This document shows, piece by piece, positions 1-12,100 of a stretch of 64,000 bases of DNA (the first letter of the stretch is position 1; every line of letters starts with the position of its first letter). The notes below the pieces were generated by a model. That model did no database searches. It was not told where the DNA came from and was given only the letters and a program-made list of their open reading frames with translations. The stretch lies in assembly GCA_026874595.1 (NCBI GenBank), contig CM049312.1, forward strand, positions 77,347,429-77,411,428. The letters are read 5' to 3'. The position numbers and the translations under genes were made by a program. This DNA comes from Sipunculus nudus (lineage: Eukaryota; Annelida; Sipuncula; Golfingiida; Sipunculidae).

Positions 1-1638
1 AGTCCCAGGAAGAGGGGGGTGCTTTAATTCCCGAAAAGTCCCAGTGGGGGGAGGGGGTGCTTCCCCTCCAGGGTGCTATAGATTTTAGAGAAGTCCCAGG
101 AAGAGGGGGGTGCTTTAATTCCCGAAAAGTCCCAGTGGGGGGAGGGGGTGCTTCCCCTCCAGGGTGCTATAGATTTTAGAGAAGTCCCAGGAAGAGGGGG
201 GTGCTTTAATTCCCGAAAAGTCCCAGTGGGGGGAGGGGGTGCTTCCCCTCCAGGGTGCTATAGATTTTAGAGAAGTCCCAGGAAGAGGGGGGTGCTTTAA
301 TTCCCGAAAAGTCCCAGTGGGGGGAGGGGGTGCTTCCCCTCCAGGGTGCTATAGATTTTAGAGAAGTCCCAGGAAGAGGGGGGTGCTTTAATTCCCGAAA
401 AGTCCCAGTGGGGGGAGGGGGTGCTTCCCCTCCAGGGTGCTATAGATTTTAGAGAAGTCCCAGGAAGAGGGGGGTGCTTTAATTCCCGAAAAGTCCCAGT
501 GGGGGGAGGGGGTGCTTCCCCTCCAGGGTGCTATAGATTTTAGAGAAGTCCCAGGAAGAGGGGGGTGCTTTAATTCCCGAAAAGTCCCAGTGGGGGGAGG
601 GGGTGCTTCCCCTCCAGGGTGCTATAGATTTTAGAGAAGTCCCAGGAAGAGGGGGGTGCTTTAATTCCCGAAAAGTCCCAGTGGGGGGAGGGGGTGCTTC
701 CCCTCCAGGGTGCTATAGATTTTAGAGAAGTCCCAGGAAGAGGGGGGTGCTTTAATTCCCGAAAAGTCCCAGTGGGGGGAGGGGGTGCTTCCCCTCCAGG
801 GTGCTATAGATTTTAGAGAAGTCCCAGGAAGAGGGGGGTGCTTTAATTCCCGAAAAGTCCCAGTGGGGGGAGGGGGTGCTTCCCCTCCAGGGTGCTATAG
901 ATTTTAGAGAAGTCCCAGGAAGAGGGGGGTGCTTTAATTCCCGAAAAGTCCCAGTGGGGGGAGGGGGTGCTTCCCCTCCAGGGTGCTATAGATTTTAGAG
1001 AAGTCCCAGGAAGAGGGGGGTGCTTTAATTCCCGAAAAGTCCCAGTGGGGGGAGGGGGTGCTTCCCCTCCAGGGTGCTATAGATTTTAGAGAAGTCCCAG
1101 GAAGAGGGGGGTGCTTTAATTCCCGAAAAGTCCCAGTGGGGGGAGGGGGTGCTTCCCCTCCAGGGTGCTATAGATTTTAGAGAAGTCCCAGGAAGAGGGG
1201 GGTGCTTTAATTCCCGAAAAGTCCCAGTGGGGGGAGGGGGTGCTTCCCCTCCAGGGTGCTATAGATTTTAGAGAAGTCCCAGGAAGAGGGGGGTGCTTTA
1301 ATTCCCGAAAAGTCCCAGTGGGGGGAGGGGGTGCTTCCCCTCCAGGGTGCTATAGATTTTAGAGAAGTCCCAGGAAGAGGGGGGTGCTTTAATTCCCGAA
1401 AAGTCCCAGTGGGGGGAGGGGGTGCTTCCCCTCCAGGGTGCTATAGATTTTAGAGAAGTCCCAGGAAGAGGGGGGTGCTTTAATTCCCGAAAAGTCCCAG
1501 TGGGGGGAGGGGGTGCTTCCCCTCCAGGGTGCTATAGATTTTAGAGAAGTCCCAGGAAGAGGGGGGTGCTTTAATTCCCGAAAAGTCCCAGTGGGGGGAG
1601 GGGGTGCTTCCCCTCCAGGGTGCTATAGATTTTTCGCC
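1..1638. repeat. 91-bp tandem satellite, 18 copies
   Basis: The unit restarts every 91 bases (1, 92, 183 and so on) and I see no difference between copies, so the array is very young or recently homogenised. Each unit has G-rich runs on the + strand (G6, then G6-A-G5) and a perfect 7-bp hairpin, GGAGGGG / CCCCTCC with a GTGCTT loop. The array is cut by the window edge on the left and ends in unrelated sequence at about 1633-1640. Reading frames inside it are by-products of the repeat. It probably lies in an MTO1 intron, because the first visible MTO1 exon (3000) starts mid-codon. Confidence 0.97.
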
Positions 1639-1726
1639 CGCCGTTAAACACCACCCGGTCAACCGCCAGGGGGCCCCCTCCCCCACCCCTCCCACCCAGT
1701 CCGCATTCCTCCCAATTAATTAATCA
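1639..1726. other. GC-rich junction between two tandem arrays
   Basis: C-rich non-repetitive sequence separates the 91-bp satellite from the AT-rich 68-bp array. No gene is visible. Confidence 0.5.
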
Positions 1727-2010
1727 CTTTTTGGCACTTATTAATGACTCTACTCAGGATGGTACTTATTAATGGTTTTGGTACTTATCAATGACTTTTT
1801 GGTACTTATTAATGACTCTACTAAGGATGGTACTTATTAATGGTTTTGGTACTTATCAATGACTTTTTGGTACTTATTAATGACTGTACTAAGGATGGTA
1901 CTTATTAATGGTTTTGGTACTTATCAATGACTTTTTGGTACTTATTAATGACCAAAAATGGGACTTATTAATGGTTTTGGTACTTATCAATGACTTTTTG
2001 GTACTTAATA
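1727..2010. repeat. 68-bp AT-rich tandem repeat, about 4 copies
   Basis: The period is about 68 bases. Each unit contains three variants of GGTACTTATTAATG / GGTACTTATCAATG, so the unit was itself built from a motif of about 20-25 bases. The fourth copy is shorter and the array ends in TA-rich sequence. Confidence 0.9.
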
Positions 2011-2675
2011 TATATAGCACTACTTGCACTTCTTATTGAATTTGACACGAGTAACCAGAAGGTCATGACAGTGTTATCCAACAGACTGTACAATCATGCA
2101 TGTTATAAAAAAAAAGAGAAACATTTGTGATTATTTATTTGAATAAAAGTGATGCATGTCAACTTTACATATAAGCCTTTGAAGAGATCATTCTTTCCAT
2201 TTGCTTCAACTTTCAGTTTGCTTTATTTTGTATGGTAAAACCACTGAAATATATTAATTACAATGTTTTAAGAAAATTAAGAGAATTTAATGTTTAATTA
2301 TTTACCATGTTGGGGAACTTTAATAATTTGAGATAATGTGGTAAAAATAATAAAACTGTGAACATATTAAAGCAATATATTTTTTTAGGGTTTCCTCTCA
2401 TTCTTTAAAAGGAAAACCTTGAAATGATTTTTCCGTTCAAAATTCAAGGAATTTTAGACAACAAGGCCTCAAACAGGGAAGAACCAGGGAATTTGATTGG
2501 CTGTATAGAAGACCAAGTGGTCAATTTGTTATAAGTCTAAACTAGGTGCCTTGGTGATGAATGGATATGCTGGCCTTTGTGTGTGTTACTCTCCTGAAAA
2601 TAGAGGAAATAATCATCTTTGCATTTTCAGAATTCATCAGGGAGAAGTCAGGGACTTTAGTTTTTATGACATTGT
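2011..2675. other. AT-rich intronic sequence, nothing recognised
   Basis: I found no MTO1 exon here, although the exon preceding position 3000 was specifically looked for. No long repeat is evident. Confidence 0.4.
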
Positions 2676-2920
2676 GGAGCATGATGGTGTAATGGTCAGG
2701 ACGCGGGACATGTGACCACAAGGTTGTGGGTTCGCATCACGATCAGAATGCCGTCTGTGCTATTAGACTTCTATTAGCACCTGTGACAGCTGCTTTGCTT
2801 ATATGCTCCCCAGGGAGCAGAGAAAAGCAACAAGATTGAACAGGCTGGAAAGACCAGGAAGGCAAAGTGTAAAGTTGGGTGAGACTGACATCGTCAGTGA
2901 TATCAGACTCTAAACTCCCA
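2676..2920 (+). mobile_element. tRNA-derived SINE
   Basis: The 5' part resembles a tRNA gene. An A-box-like stretch (TGGTGTAATGGTCAGG, from about 2685) is followed about 40 bases later by a B-box-like GGGTTCGCATC (2728-2738). The downstream body does not fold as a tRNA, which fits a tRNA-headed SINE rather than a functional tRNA. The 3' limit is uncertain. Confidence 0.6.
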
Positions 2921-2999
2921 CCTTAACCTTTTTTTCACTTGCTTGGAGTCCTGTTTCTGTAATAGTTATACATGTGTATCACATTGTACTGTATTACAG

Positions 3000-3116
3000 G
3001 TTTGACAACCAGTCTGGTCTACCCACAAGGTCTGTCATGTACCATGCCCCTCGACTACCAGCAACTACTCATTAACTCTATCCCAGGGTTAGAAAAGGCC
3101 AAGATTGTTAAACCAG
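3000..3116 (+). CDS. MTO1: MTO1 exon (first in window)
   Basis: The acceptor TATTACAG ends at 2999 and the donor G|GTGAGT follows 3116. The exon starts with the last two bases of a glycine codon and reads [16 protein letters not shown]..., ending with [12 protein letters not shown] and the first base of a glycine codon. This matches the family segment just before the second GidA signature. The exon is 117 nt. Confidence 0.96.
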
Positions 3117-6100
3117 GTGAGTCAATATACTGGCCAAGTTGATATGTTTCAAATTTACATGTCTCTGCCAATGAATTATATAATTTGCTGCAAGATGATA
3201 AAAAAATGTTATAATTAACACATCTCACCATACACGGCTTCAAGCATACCAGTTTGTAAATTGTATGATGCGAATGGGGCAAAGTTAATGCCTCCTGTCA
3301 CCACCTTGCAGTGCTATTAGTAATAATTACGGTCTTTCCTTGGATTTCACTTCAGATACGGCAGTGAGGTCACTTAGTCATTGGCAGCCATTTCTTAATT
3401 ATAATCTAAATAATAAATGTCCTGTGGTTGGCTTCAAATTCACATGGTTAAAAATTTGTGATTTTCATGTTTTTCATTGATTGCGAGGGTTTGATCACTT
3501 TTCATGACTATTTATAATATCAATTTTTTACCTTTCAACTTGCCTACAATGATGTGGACTCTTATTTATATAGGTTTATTTTCATGATAGTATTATTGTG
3601 TTGAATATTGTGAATTTGAAACCCTTCCAAACAAAAAGGCAACTACAGAATTATTATGCAAATGTCAAGGATTTACCCCATTCACTTGTAAGGCCTTGAG
3701 TATAAACAACCAGAGAAGTTCCTGCCTTATGGCTCTCTGTGATGTTTTATGTGCTTTAATTGTTGTTATCTAGAGCATTTGTACTCCGGAGGAATAACAG
3801 ACAAATGTAAACATAGCCAGCTTTACTGGTGGCTGTTTTCCAAGATGGCAGTTTCACTATGTCTTAATCTTACAGGTGATGTCTTTATCTTACAGGTGAT
3901 GTCTTAATCTTACAGGTGATGTCTAAATCTTACAGGTGATGTCTTATTCTTACAGGTGATGTCTTAATTTTACAGGTGATGTCTCAATTTTACAGGTGAT
4001 GTCTCAATTTTACAGGTGATGTCTTCATCTTACAGGTGATGTCTTCATCTTACAGGTGATGTCTTCATCTTACAGGTGATGTCTTAATTTTACAGGTGAT
4101 GTCTTAATCTTACAGGTGATGTTTTAATCTTACAGGTGATGTCTTAATCTTACAGGTGATGTCTTAATCTTACAGGTTATGGAGTGGAGTATGACTTCAT
4201 CGATCCTCGTCAACTGAAGTCTTCTCTGGAGACAAAGAAAGTGAGGAACCTATTCATGGCCGGTCAGATTAACGGGACCACAGGGTATGAGGAAGCTGCG
4301 GCGCAAGTTAGTATAACTCTGTTTCGTATAACTCTCATTCTATAAATGTTGCATATTGCAACTACCCAAACTTAGGATATTACTTAGGACTCTGTGAACA
4401 GCCAAGCCCTGAGGGACATAGGGATAAGCATCTGAGACTCTTGAAATCACCTTTGGACACTCAGTTCTGGGTGTCTGAGCATCTGATCCAAGAGGATCAA
4501 AGCTGGTTGTTGTAGCAGTCACTAGCCATTGCCATCTGTCTCAAACTAACCAGTTAAAAACTACTATTATAAGGACCTCAAGTACTAAAAAATTTTATTC
4601 GGATCTATAACTCTCCAATTTTCCTACGATTGAAAGACCTTACAAAGTAATAATTTTCAATTACTTATTACTAATTGAAAATAGATATCCAATACAGTTA
4701 GATTCAGGGAGCCAGTTTTAGAGATCAAAGACCCAGCCCCTGCTTAAACTAGACAACTCTTCTAAAACTAGACAAGTTAAATCTAAACAACTCTTCCTAA
4801 ACTAGACAACTTATAATCTAGACAACTCTTCTATAACTAGACAACATAATCTAGGCAACTCTTCTAAAACTAGACAACTAAATCTAGACAACTCTTCTAT
4901 AACTAGACATCTAAATCTAAATCTTCTATAACTAGACACCTAAATCTAGGCAACTCTTCTATAACTAGACAACTAAATCTAGACAGCTCTTCTACAACTG
5001 GACAACTCAATCTAGACAACTCTTCTATAAATAGACAATTAAATCTAGACAACACTGATATGCATATGACAGGAGTAACTTTAAAATAATTAATTTGTAA
5101 CTGAATTGTAGTTAATCAGTCAAAATCACATTGGAAAACAAATGATAAATAATATGTTTTTATGTTTTTTTTCTTAAAAAGCCAAGAGCTCTGTGCTATT
5201 TTTCTTAAAAAGCCAAGAGCTCTGTGCTATTTTCTTTGATAACAGGAGCCAATGTGGAGTGTAATAATGAGAATGAGTAGTTGATTCTGAATTTTATATA
5301 ACCTAAACAGTGCTTAATTCCCAAATTTTATACTTTTTTTATCCCTATTCTGTAAATGTTTGCCTTATATCAATATTTTCCAGTAAATTATGTTTATAAT
5401 ACTGAATACTTGGCCGAGGTGAGATAATTTGAAATGCCACAGGCACCTGAAAGAAAAATCAATAGGCAACACAAATTTTTCTTTTCCTTTACATGATGAT
5501 GAAAACAATTGTAAGACATGGTACATTTTTCTTTTTGTTCTGAAGGGATTAATAGCCGGTGTTAATGCAGCACTTAAGTCAGACAGCCAGCCCCCTCTCA
5601 CAGTGGACAGGACAGAGGGTTATATTGGTGTTCTTATAGATGACCTCACCACGATGGGTACAAATGAACCTTACCGGATGTTTACCAGCCGAGCTGAGTT
5701 TCGTCTTCATTTAAGGCCAGACAATGCAGACCTCAGACTCACAGCAAAAGGTACCACCTGAAACCAGATCCCAATTGATTATTTTTTTGTACAGTATTTG
5801 CAGAAACTTGTAATTGGTAAATACAGTGGAACCTGTCTGAAAGACCACCTGTCTAGTAAGACCACATATCAGTTAAGACCACTCTTTATGAACCGAAACC
5901 ATTCACATTGGTTATAACTTACCTTCCTAATAAGACAACCTGTGAATTTAGACCAATTTTGGCAAGTCCCAAGTATTGTCTTATTACACAGGTTTCACTG
6001 TATTGAAAAAAGGTATCCTAAATCAATCTTTTTTTCTTGTAAATTTCCATGTAACAGCAATCCCCCTTTGCCCTTTTCCATCAGTCTGTCATTCTGATCA

Positions 6101-9100
6101 GAACGTTTTTACACATTGGATCTACAAATTAGACATTCATTTACATACAATTTGATGTGCATCGGTGTGCTATAAAACCAAAAATCAGGTCACTGTGTCT
6201 TCATTCCCCTGAGAAATAATGCAAAAATCTCTTGTCTCGCATTGAAAAAATATTCTAAAACTTCCTGACAGACTGTTCTCCAAACCACTGGTGTTATTTT
6301 TATGCCCCCGCCACAAAGTGGCCGGGGCATATAGTTTTACCCATGTCCGTCATTCCGTCATTCCGAAATCAAACAGTTGTACTGACTTTTTTTCACAATG
6401 CCTGCAGATATTGGCCTGATTTTTGGTGTGTGGGCAGATAATGACCAGTTACAGATGGAGTGTGCATTTCGTCCCGGTTGACCTACTTTTGACCATTTTA
6501 CTGCTCCTAAACTTAGAAAATTTCATGAAAAATAGAAATTTTCATGACAAATACACATGTACAGACTTTTTTTTGCAATGCCTGCAGATATTGGCCTGAT
6601 TTTTGGTGTGTTGGCAGATAATGACCAGTTACAGATCGAGATCGCGTTTCGTCACGGTTGACCTACTTTTGACCGTTTTACGGCTCCTTTACTTAGAAAA
6701 TTTCATGAAAAATAGAAATTTTCATGACAAATACACATGTACGGACATTTTTAGCTCTCAGCTCATAAGCTGATGGGCTATTGTCGTCACCCAAGCTGTC
6801 CGTCTGTCCATCTGTCTGTCTGGTGTCTGTCTGTCCGTCTGTCCGTTCCGCGTCTGTTAACTTTTACCTTGTGAGCGGGATATCTCTAAAAGGATTCACC
6901 GTTGGAATTTTATTTCATCAGTGAAGATGTATATCGATAAAATCTCGGTCAAGTTCGGAGATGGGTGACCTTGACCCATTTTTCTACATTTTAGAGCTGA
7001 TTATAGAAAAACACTCAGAAGTTTATATCTCAGTAACCATTGTGTGGATTTTCACAAAACTTACTATGATCATTGGGACTGATGGTCTGTATGTGCTGCA
7101 CAATTTGGTGGCCCCACCTGCAATTTCTGATTTTTTCATGAAATTTTATCAGATTTTTTCAATTTTGGCCTTTTGTGCAGGATATCTCCAAAGGTGTTCA
7201 ACACAGGAACTTCATTTCTTCAGTGCTATTGCATTATATTTACAAAATCTTGGTCAAGTTCAAAGATGGGTGATCTTGACCTACTTTTCAAGGTCACAGA
7301 GCTTAGTATAGAAAAAAACTTAGGAGCTTATTTCTCAGGAAGCATTTGGTGGATTGTTATGAAACATGGTATATACCTCTCCATTTTAAATTTATAAATA
7401 ATTATCAACTTTTGCTAATATTCTAGTTTCGCAATGCAATGCTTACAGATACTGGCCTAATGTTTGGTCTGTGGACGCATAATGACCACTTACAGATTGA
7501 GTTCACATTTCGTCCCAGTTAACCTATTTTTCACCATATGACAGATCCTGAACATAGAAAATTTCATGAAAGACAGAAATTTTCATGAAAAATGCACATA
7601 TATGGACTTTTTTTCACAATGCCTGCAGATACTGGCCTGATTTTTGGTGTGTTGCTTGATAATGACCCTTTACAGATCGAGTTTGCATTTTGCCCTTGTT
7701 GACCTACTTTTGACCATACAACACTTCCTGAACTTAAAAATTTTTACAAAATTTAACAAATGTTTCTTATTTGCCCCAGGCGGGGGCATTCGTGTCGTTC
7801 CGACACATCTAGTTTTTATATATATGTAGCATACGAATGATTGCTTCATATGGTAATGAGATGTATTCTGCCATGTACTACATTTCAATTAAAGCCAACT
7901 TCAGCAGAATTCCATGACCCATTAGTCCCTTGTATAAAATACAAAAAGCAATAAGAAATATTTTTGCCTTTGAAAAAAAAGACTATGAAAATTTATCCTG
8001 TAAAAGGTATTAAATATTTGTCTATGTGAATTGAATAAATCCCTAATAATTATCTTGCTATTATTTGAGGATTTAGGAGTGGTCCCAATAAGCCATATTC
8101 CACTCTAAACTTTGCCTACATATGTCCCTCTGCCACCAAACTCTCTCAGATAAATTCTCTACCTGGACCTTGTCCTCAGATTACTTTTGTGTCACAGCTC
8201 CATACAATTAACAAATCCTGACAGGTTTATTTCTCCCAGTTTTTCAAAACCACTCATGGGAAATGCCAATCAGGATATATGCACTCAAAAACCTGGATGT
8301 TAGAGGTTGCATGCCCAAGTTATTGATATACTGCTAGTAATAAAAAAATATGCAGGGATCAAAATGCATAAATGTGTATTTATTTTAATGCTGTATTTTA
8401 GCTATATAAAGTGGATGTATAAAGTCTACATGTATATTCTAGGGTATAAGGCTGGATGTGTTAGTGAGAGCAGACTCCAGAAAACACAGCAAATGAAGAA
8501 AGATCTGGAAGATTCCATTACACAACTACAAAACATCACATTCTCGAAGGAAAAATGGCAGTCTGCACTGGGATTGAAAAGAACAGCAGACAGAGGTTTA
8601 AAAAGGTCTGATATATATTACTGCAAAAACTCTTCAGAAATGAAGTTAAAAAATCATGTAGTGCCACTGCTTATAATATACCGTCTTTATAAAATATCTG
8701 CTCTTTTTTCATTTAAGTAAATTTAATGACATATATTAATAAATAGCAATTTTCAATTGACTGTATAAAATAAAATGATATATATAGGAGTAATTTCAGC
8801 ACTAATGGTACATACAAGTGTTGGACACTGTATATGCTAAATTACTTAATTGTAAAATCACCAGCAGTATCACTTGCAGTAATACATTTATGCAGACTGT
8901 TATTCTATGGATGTACTAGTGCAAACCCTAACAAATGCCTCGTGCGCTAGAGGGATGCACATACAAGATATGAATAAAAAAAAAAGTGCATGCTTGGCGT
9001 TTGAAGTCTGTATTTATATAAAACTCACAACTTTATCAGCATTTAAACAAGTCACACACCTTGAACATCTGTATGTGTGACAAACCTGTAGAACTCAAGC

Positions 9101-12100
9101 ATACTCTAATGCAACATATGTGCACATAAATTGTAAAATTACTTTTGTATAAAAAGGTTATTTAACAAAAATTTTTTTGATAAATTATAGTGACATATCT
9201 ATTAAAAATCAGACAGCTTTAATATTTTTGAAAATTGAATGTAAACAGAACCAGACTGAGCACTGAAATAAATTTTCCGATTAAAAGCTCGCCAGCTGCA
9301 TGTTTAACCTTGGATGTCTTGGATAAAGGAAATCACAGGATATTGTAGGAAATTTCTCTGTCTGAGGCTCTTACATTAAACACATGTATGTTTAATGAAT
9401 TATTCCTGGTGAATCACAATAGTAATACTGGTATACGTTGCACAGAATAATCAACTAGATGTATGTAATGGCCAGGCAGTCTCTGGAAGCCTCCCCAAGT
9501 ACTGGCAACTTAGAAATAATGAATAAGGAATCTGCTGTGGAGTGTGCTACTGTAGGAAGAAGGTCAAGGTAAAAAAAAAAATACATCAGGTAACCGGCTT
9601 CTGTGGCTCAAAGGTCAAAGCAAAGGACTAGCCCAACCTTGGAGATCACTTCTGCAGGCTTAATAAGAAGGCTGTGCCCGAAGAATGAGTGCATCTTTTT
9701 GGTGTTCCTAATTGTTATAACCCAGCAATGGGGATGATTACATACCCAGGATGTGTAGGTGCGGTAGATACCATACCTAGATGACACCACCATACAAAAT
9801 TTAATGAAAGGAAGTGGGTGCTACAGCCCTGCAAAGTAGTTTCAAACCAAAATGGAAACTCTGCAGATGTACATACTTACTGTTACCCGGTACTTAGGAT
9901 AGGAATTAGATAAATCGGTATTAAAAAAATGGAGGCGCTTAACTACACCATTAAAAAAATCTTTAAAAAAATTTTTTAAATAACAGCAGGTGCAAATCTA
10001 TGACCTAAGAGTGATATCAGGCCCAAATTTCAGCTTTTGAAAATCAGCCATGTTGGAGATCAAATGCAAATAGAGCAGAAAAAAAAGAAAAAGAAGAAAA
10101 ATAACTAGATGTATGCAGTCACCAAGCAATAACTGGAATCCTTCCCCTGAGGCCCACAAATGGAAGAAAAAAAAATAAGAAAAAAAGAAAAATGACATTT
10201 ATTGTCTTTGCACTTAGGGGACAAAGATATGTCTATCCACAAATATTTTCTACTTGAATATGAATATAGAAATGAACTCCTCTCCTTGTTAGCCTCCTCA
10301 TTCTAATGGGGGAGGCTTAAAGGGACCTTTTCACATAACAAGTATGTTCATTATACATAAAATATAGTCTTATCTTCATGAACTTTTATGATATCTGGCA
10401 ATATTTCTTTCTTACACCATGTGCTTTCTTCAATACATATGTGGAAAAAAGCTTGGAGCAGGCACAATCAGTGTTGCTAAATATAAACAATGCATTCACA
10501 CCACTTGGTGACTATATTGCACAAACTTTCAAGTGGCATTTCTTCTTTCACCTTTATTCTCCTAGTTTGGATGTTGTTGTGCATGTGCAGTGTCTGACCT
10601 CTGGTCATGCTGTCTTGTTATGGTAAACACAAACATGGTCCATGTTTACGCAAAGAACCATAACTATGTATTAAACAAGTAAATTGGATAAAGTGCTTAA
10701 AGCTGTGTTTCCATTCATCCGTAAATCTTGTATGTTTCGTACACAAAAAATCGGATCCCTCTTTTAAAGATGAACTGTTTCCATATGTACATTTTAACGT
10801 GCTCTGCATGCATATCCACAAAAAACGGACAGCATCAAAACGGATTGGTGAGTGATTCATCCGTTTTGCGGATGGAAAAAATGCCTACATTTCCCAACAG
10901 TGCCCTGGCGCCAGGTGTGAAGAGACATACTGACCTTCTTTCTGCCTCTCGTCCTTGCAGTTTCAAAAGAGGCTTGTGAAAGGGTATCCGCAAGAAAATC
11001 GTACGTACTTATGGAAACAGTTTTGCAGACTGCGCCCTATGGAGCGTACGTACGTCTTTTGCGGATACGATTTTTACGGATACATGGAAACACAGCTTTA
11101 GTCCATGTTTGTATTCAGCCAAAATAAAATTATAGCTAGAGATAATGCACATATTATCACATATGTTTATGAACCTTTAAATATTGCTATACATTAACAT
11201 CATGTTTTATCAATATTGTAGTGCCTTTGATCTTCTTCTGCTAAAAAATGTTCACCTGAGTGACATACGTGAGGCGTTCCCAGAGGAATTAGGTCACATA
11301 ACCTTTGATCCAACTTTAAGTGCCCGCATTGAAATAGAGGGTGAGTGAATTCTATATCAACATTCCACCGTGTCAGGGTAATTAAAACAAAATTTATTCA
11401 AATAAAATAAGCAAATAGAACATAAAGACATTGTATAAACATAATAATTAAAAGGTCCATATACTCTTCAATCCAGAAACTCTCTACAACAGACCGTCTC
11501 TACAACAGACCCTTTTTACAACAGACCCTCTCTACAACAGACCCTCACTACAACAGACCCTTTCTTCAACAGACCCTCACTACAACAGACCCTTTCTTCA
11601 ACAGGCCCTCTCTACAACAGACCTTCACTACAACAGACCCTCTCTACAACAGACCCTCTCTACAACAGACCCTCTCTACAACAGACCCTTTCTACAACAG
11701 ACCCTCTCTACAACAGACCCTCTCTACAACAGACCCTCTCTACAACGGAGCTCTGAAACAGAACCTCTGTCTAATGCAACCTCTTCACCTTACATTTCAC
11801 CTTTTCTTCCTCATCTTTTGAAGGTGTTCATCCTTTCAGTTTTTCTCTGCTCTAATGTGAGCACACACCCAAACAATCCATAATACCAGTTGTTGCCTTC
11901 ACTCAGTATTCGCCTGCTGCCAATGCATATTCACTCCCAGGTGAAGAGTAAGTCTCAGATTGGGATTCAAATCTGTAACCTTGCTGTTACAATTCTTGAT
12001 CCCCAACCATTTGATCACTATTCTCAAAATCCCATAATAAGTTTGAATTTTAAGAACACATGCAGAACCTGGTATGATACCTGAACCAGTAGATTACATA

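Noticed and set aside
1480-1695. Minus-strand open frame of 71 codons
   Set aside because: It is the complement of the 91-bp satellite and its flank; the same peptide pattern repeats with the satellite.
2681-2760. Possible functional tRNA gene
   Set aside because: A- and B-box-like motifs are present but no clean cloverleaf or acceptor stem; better explained as a SINE head.
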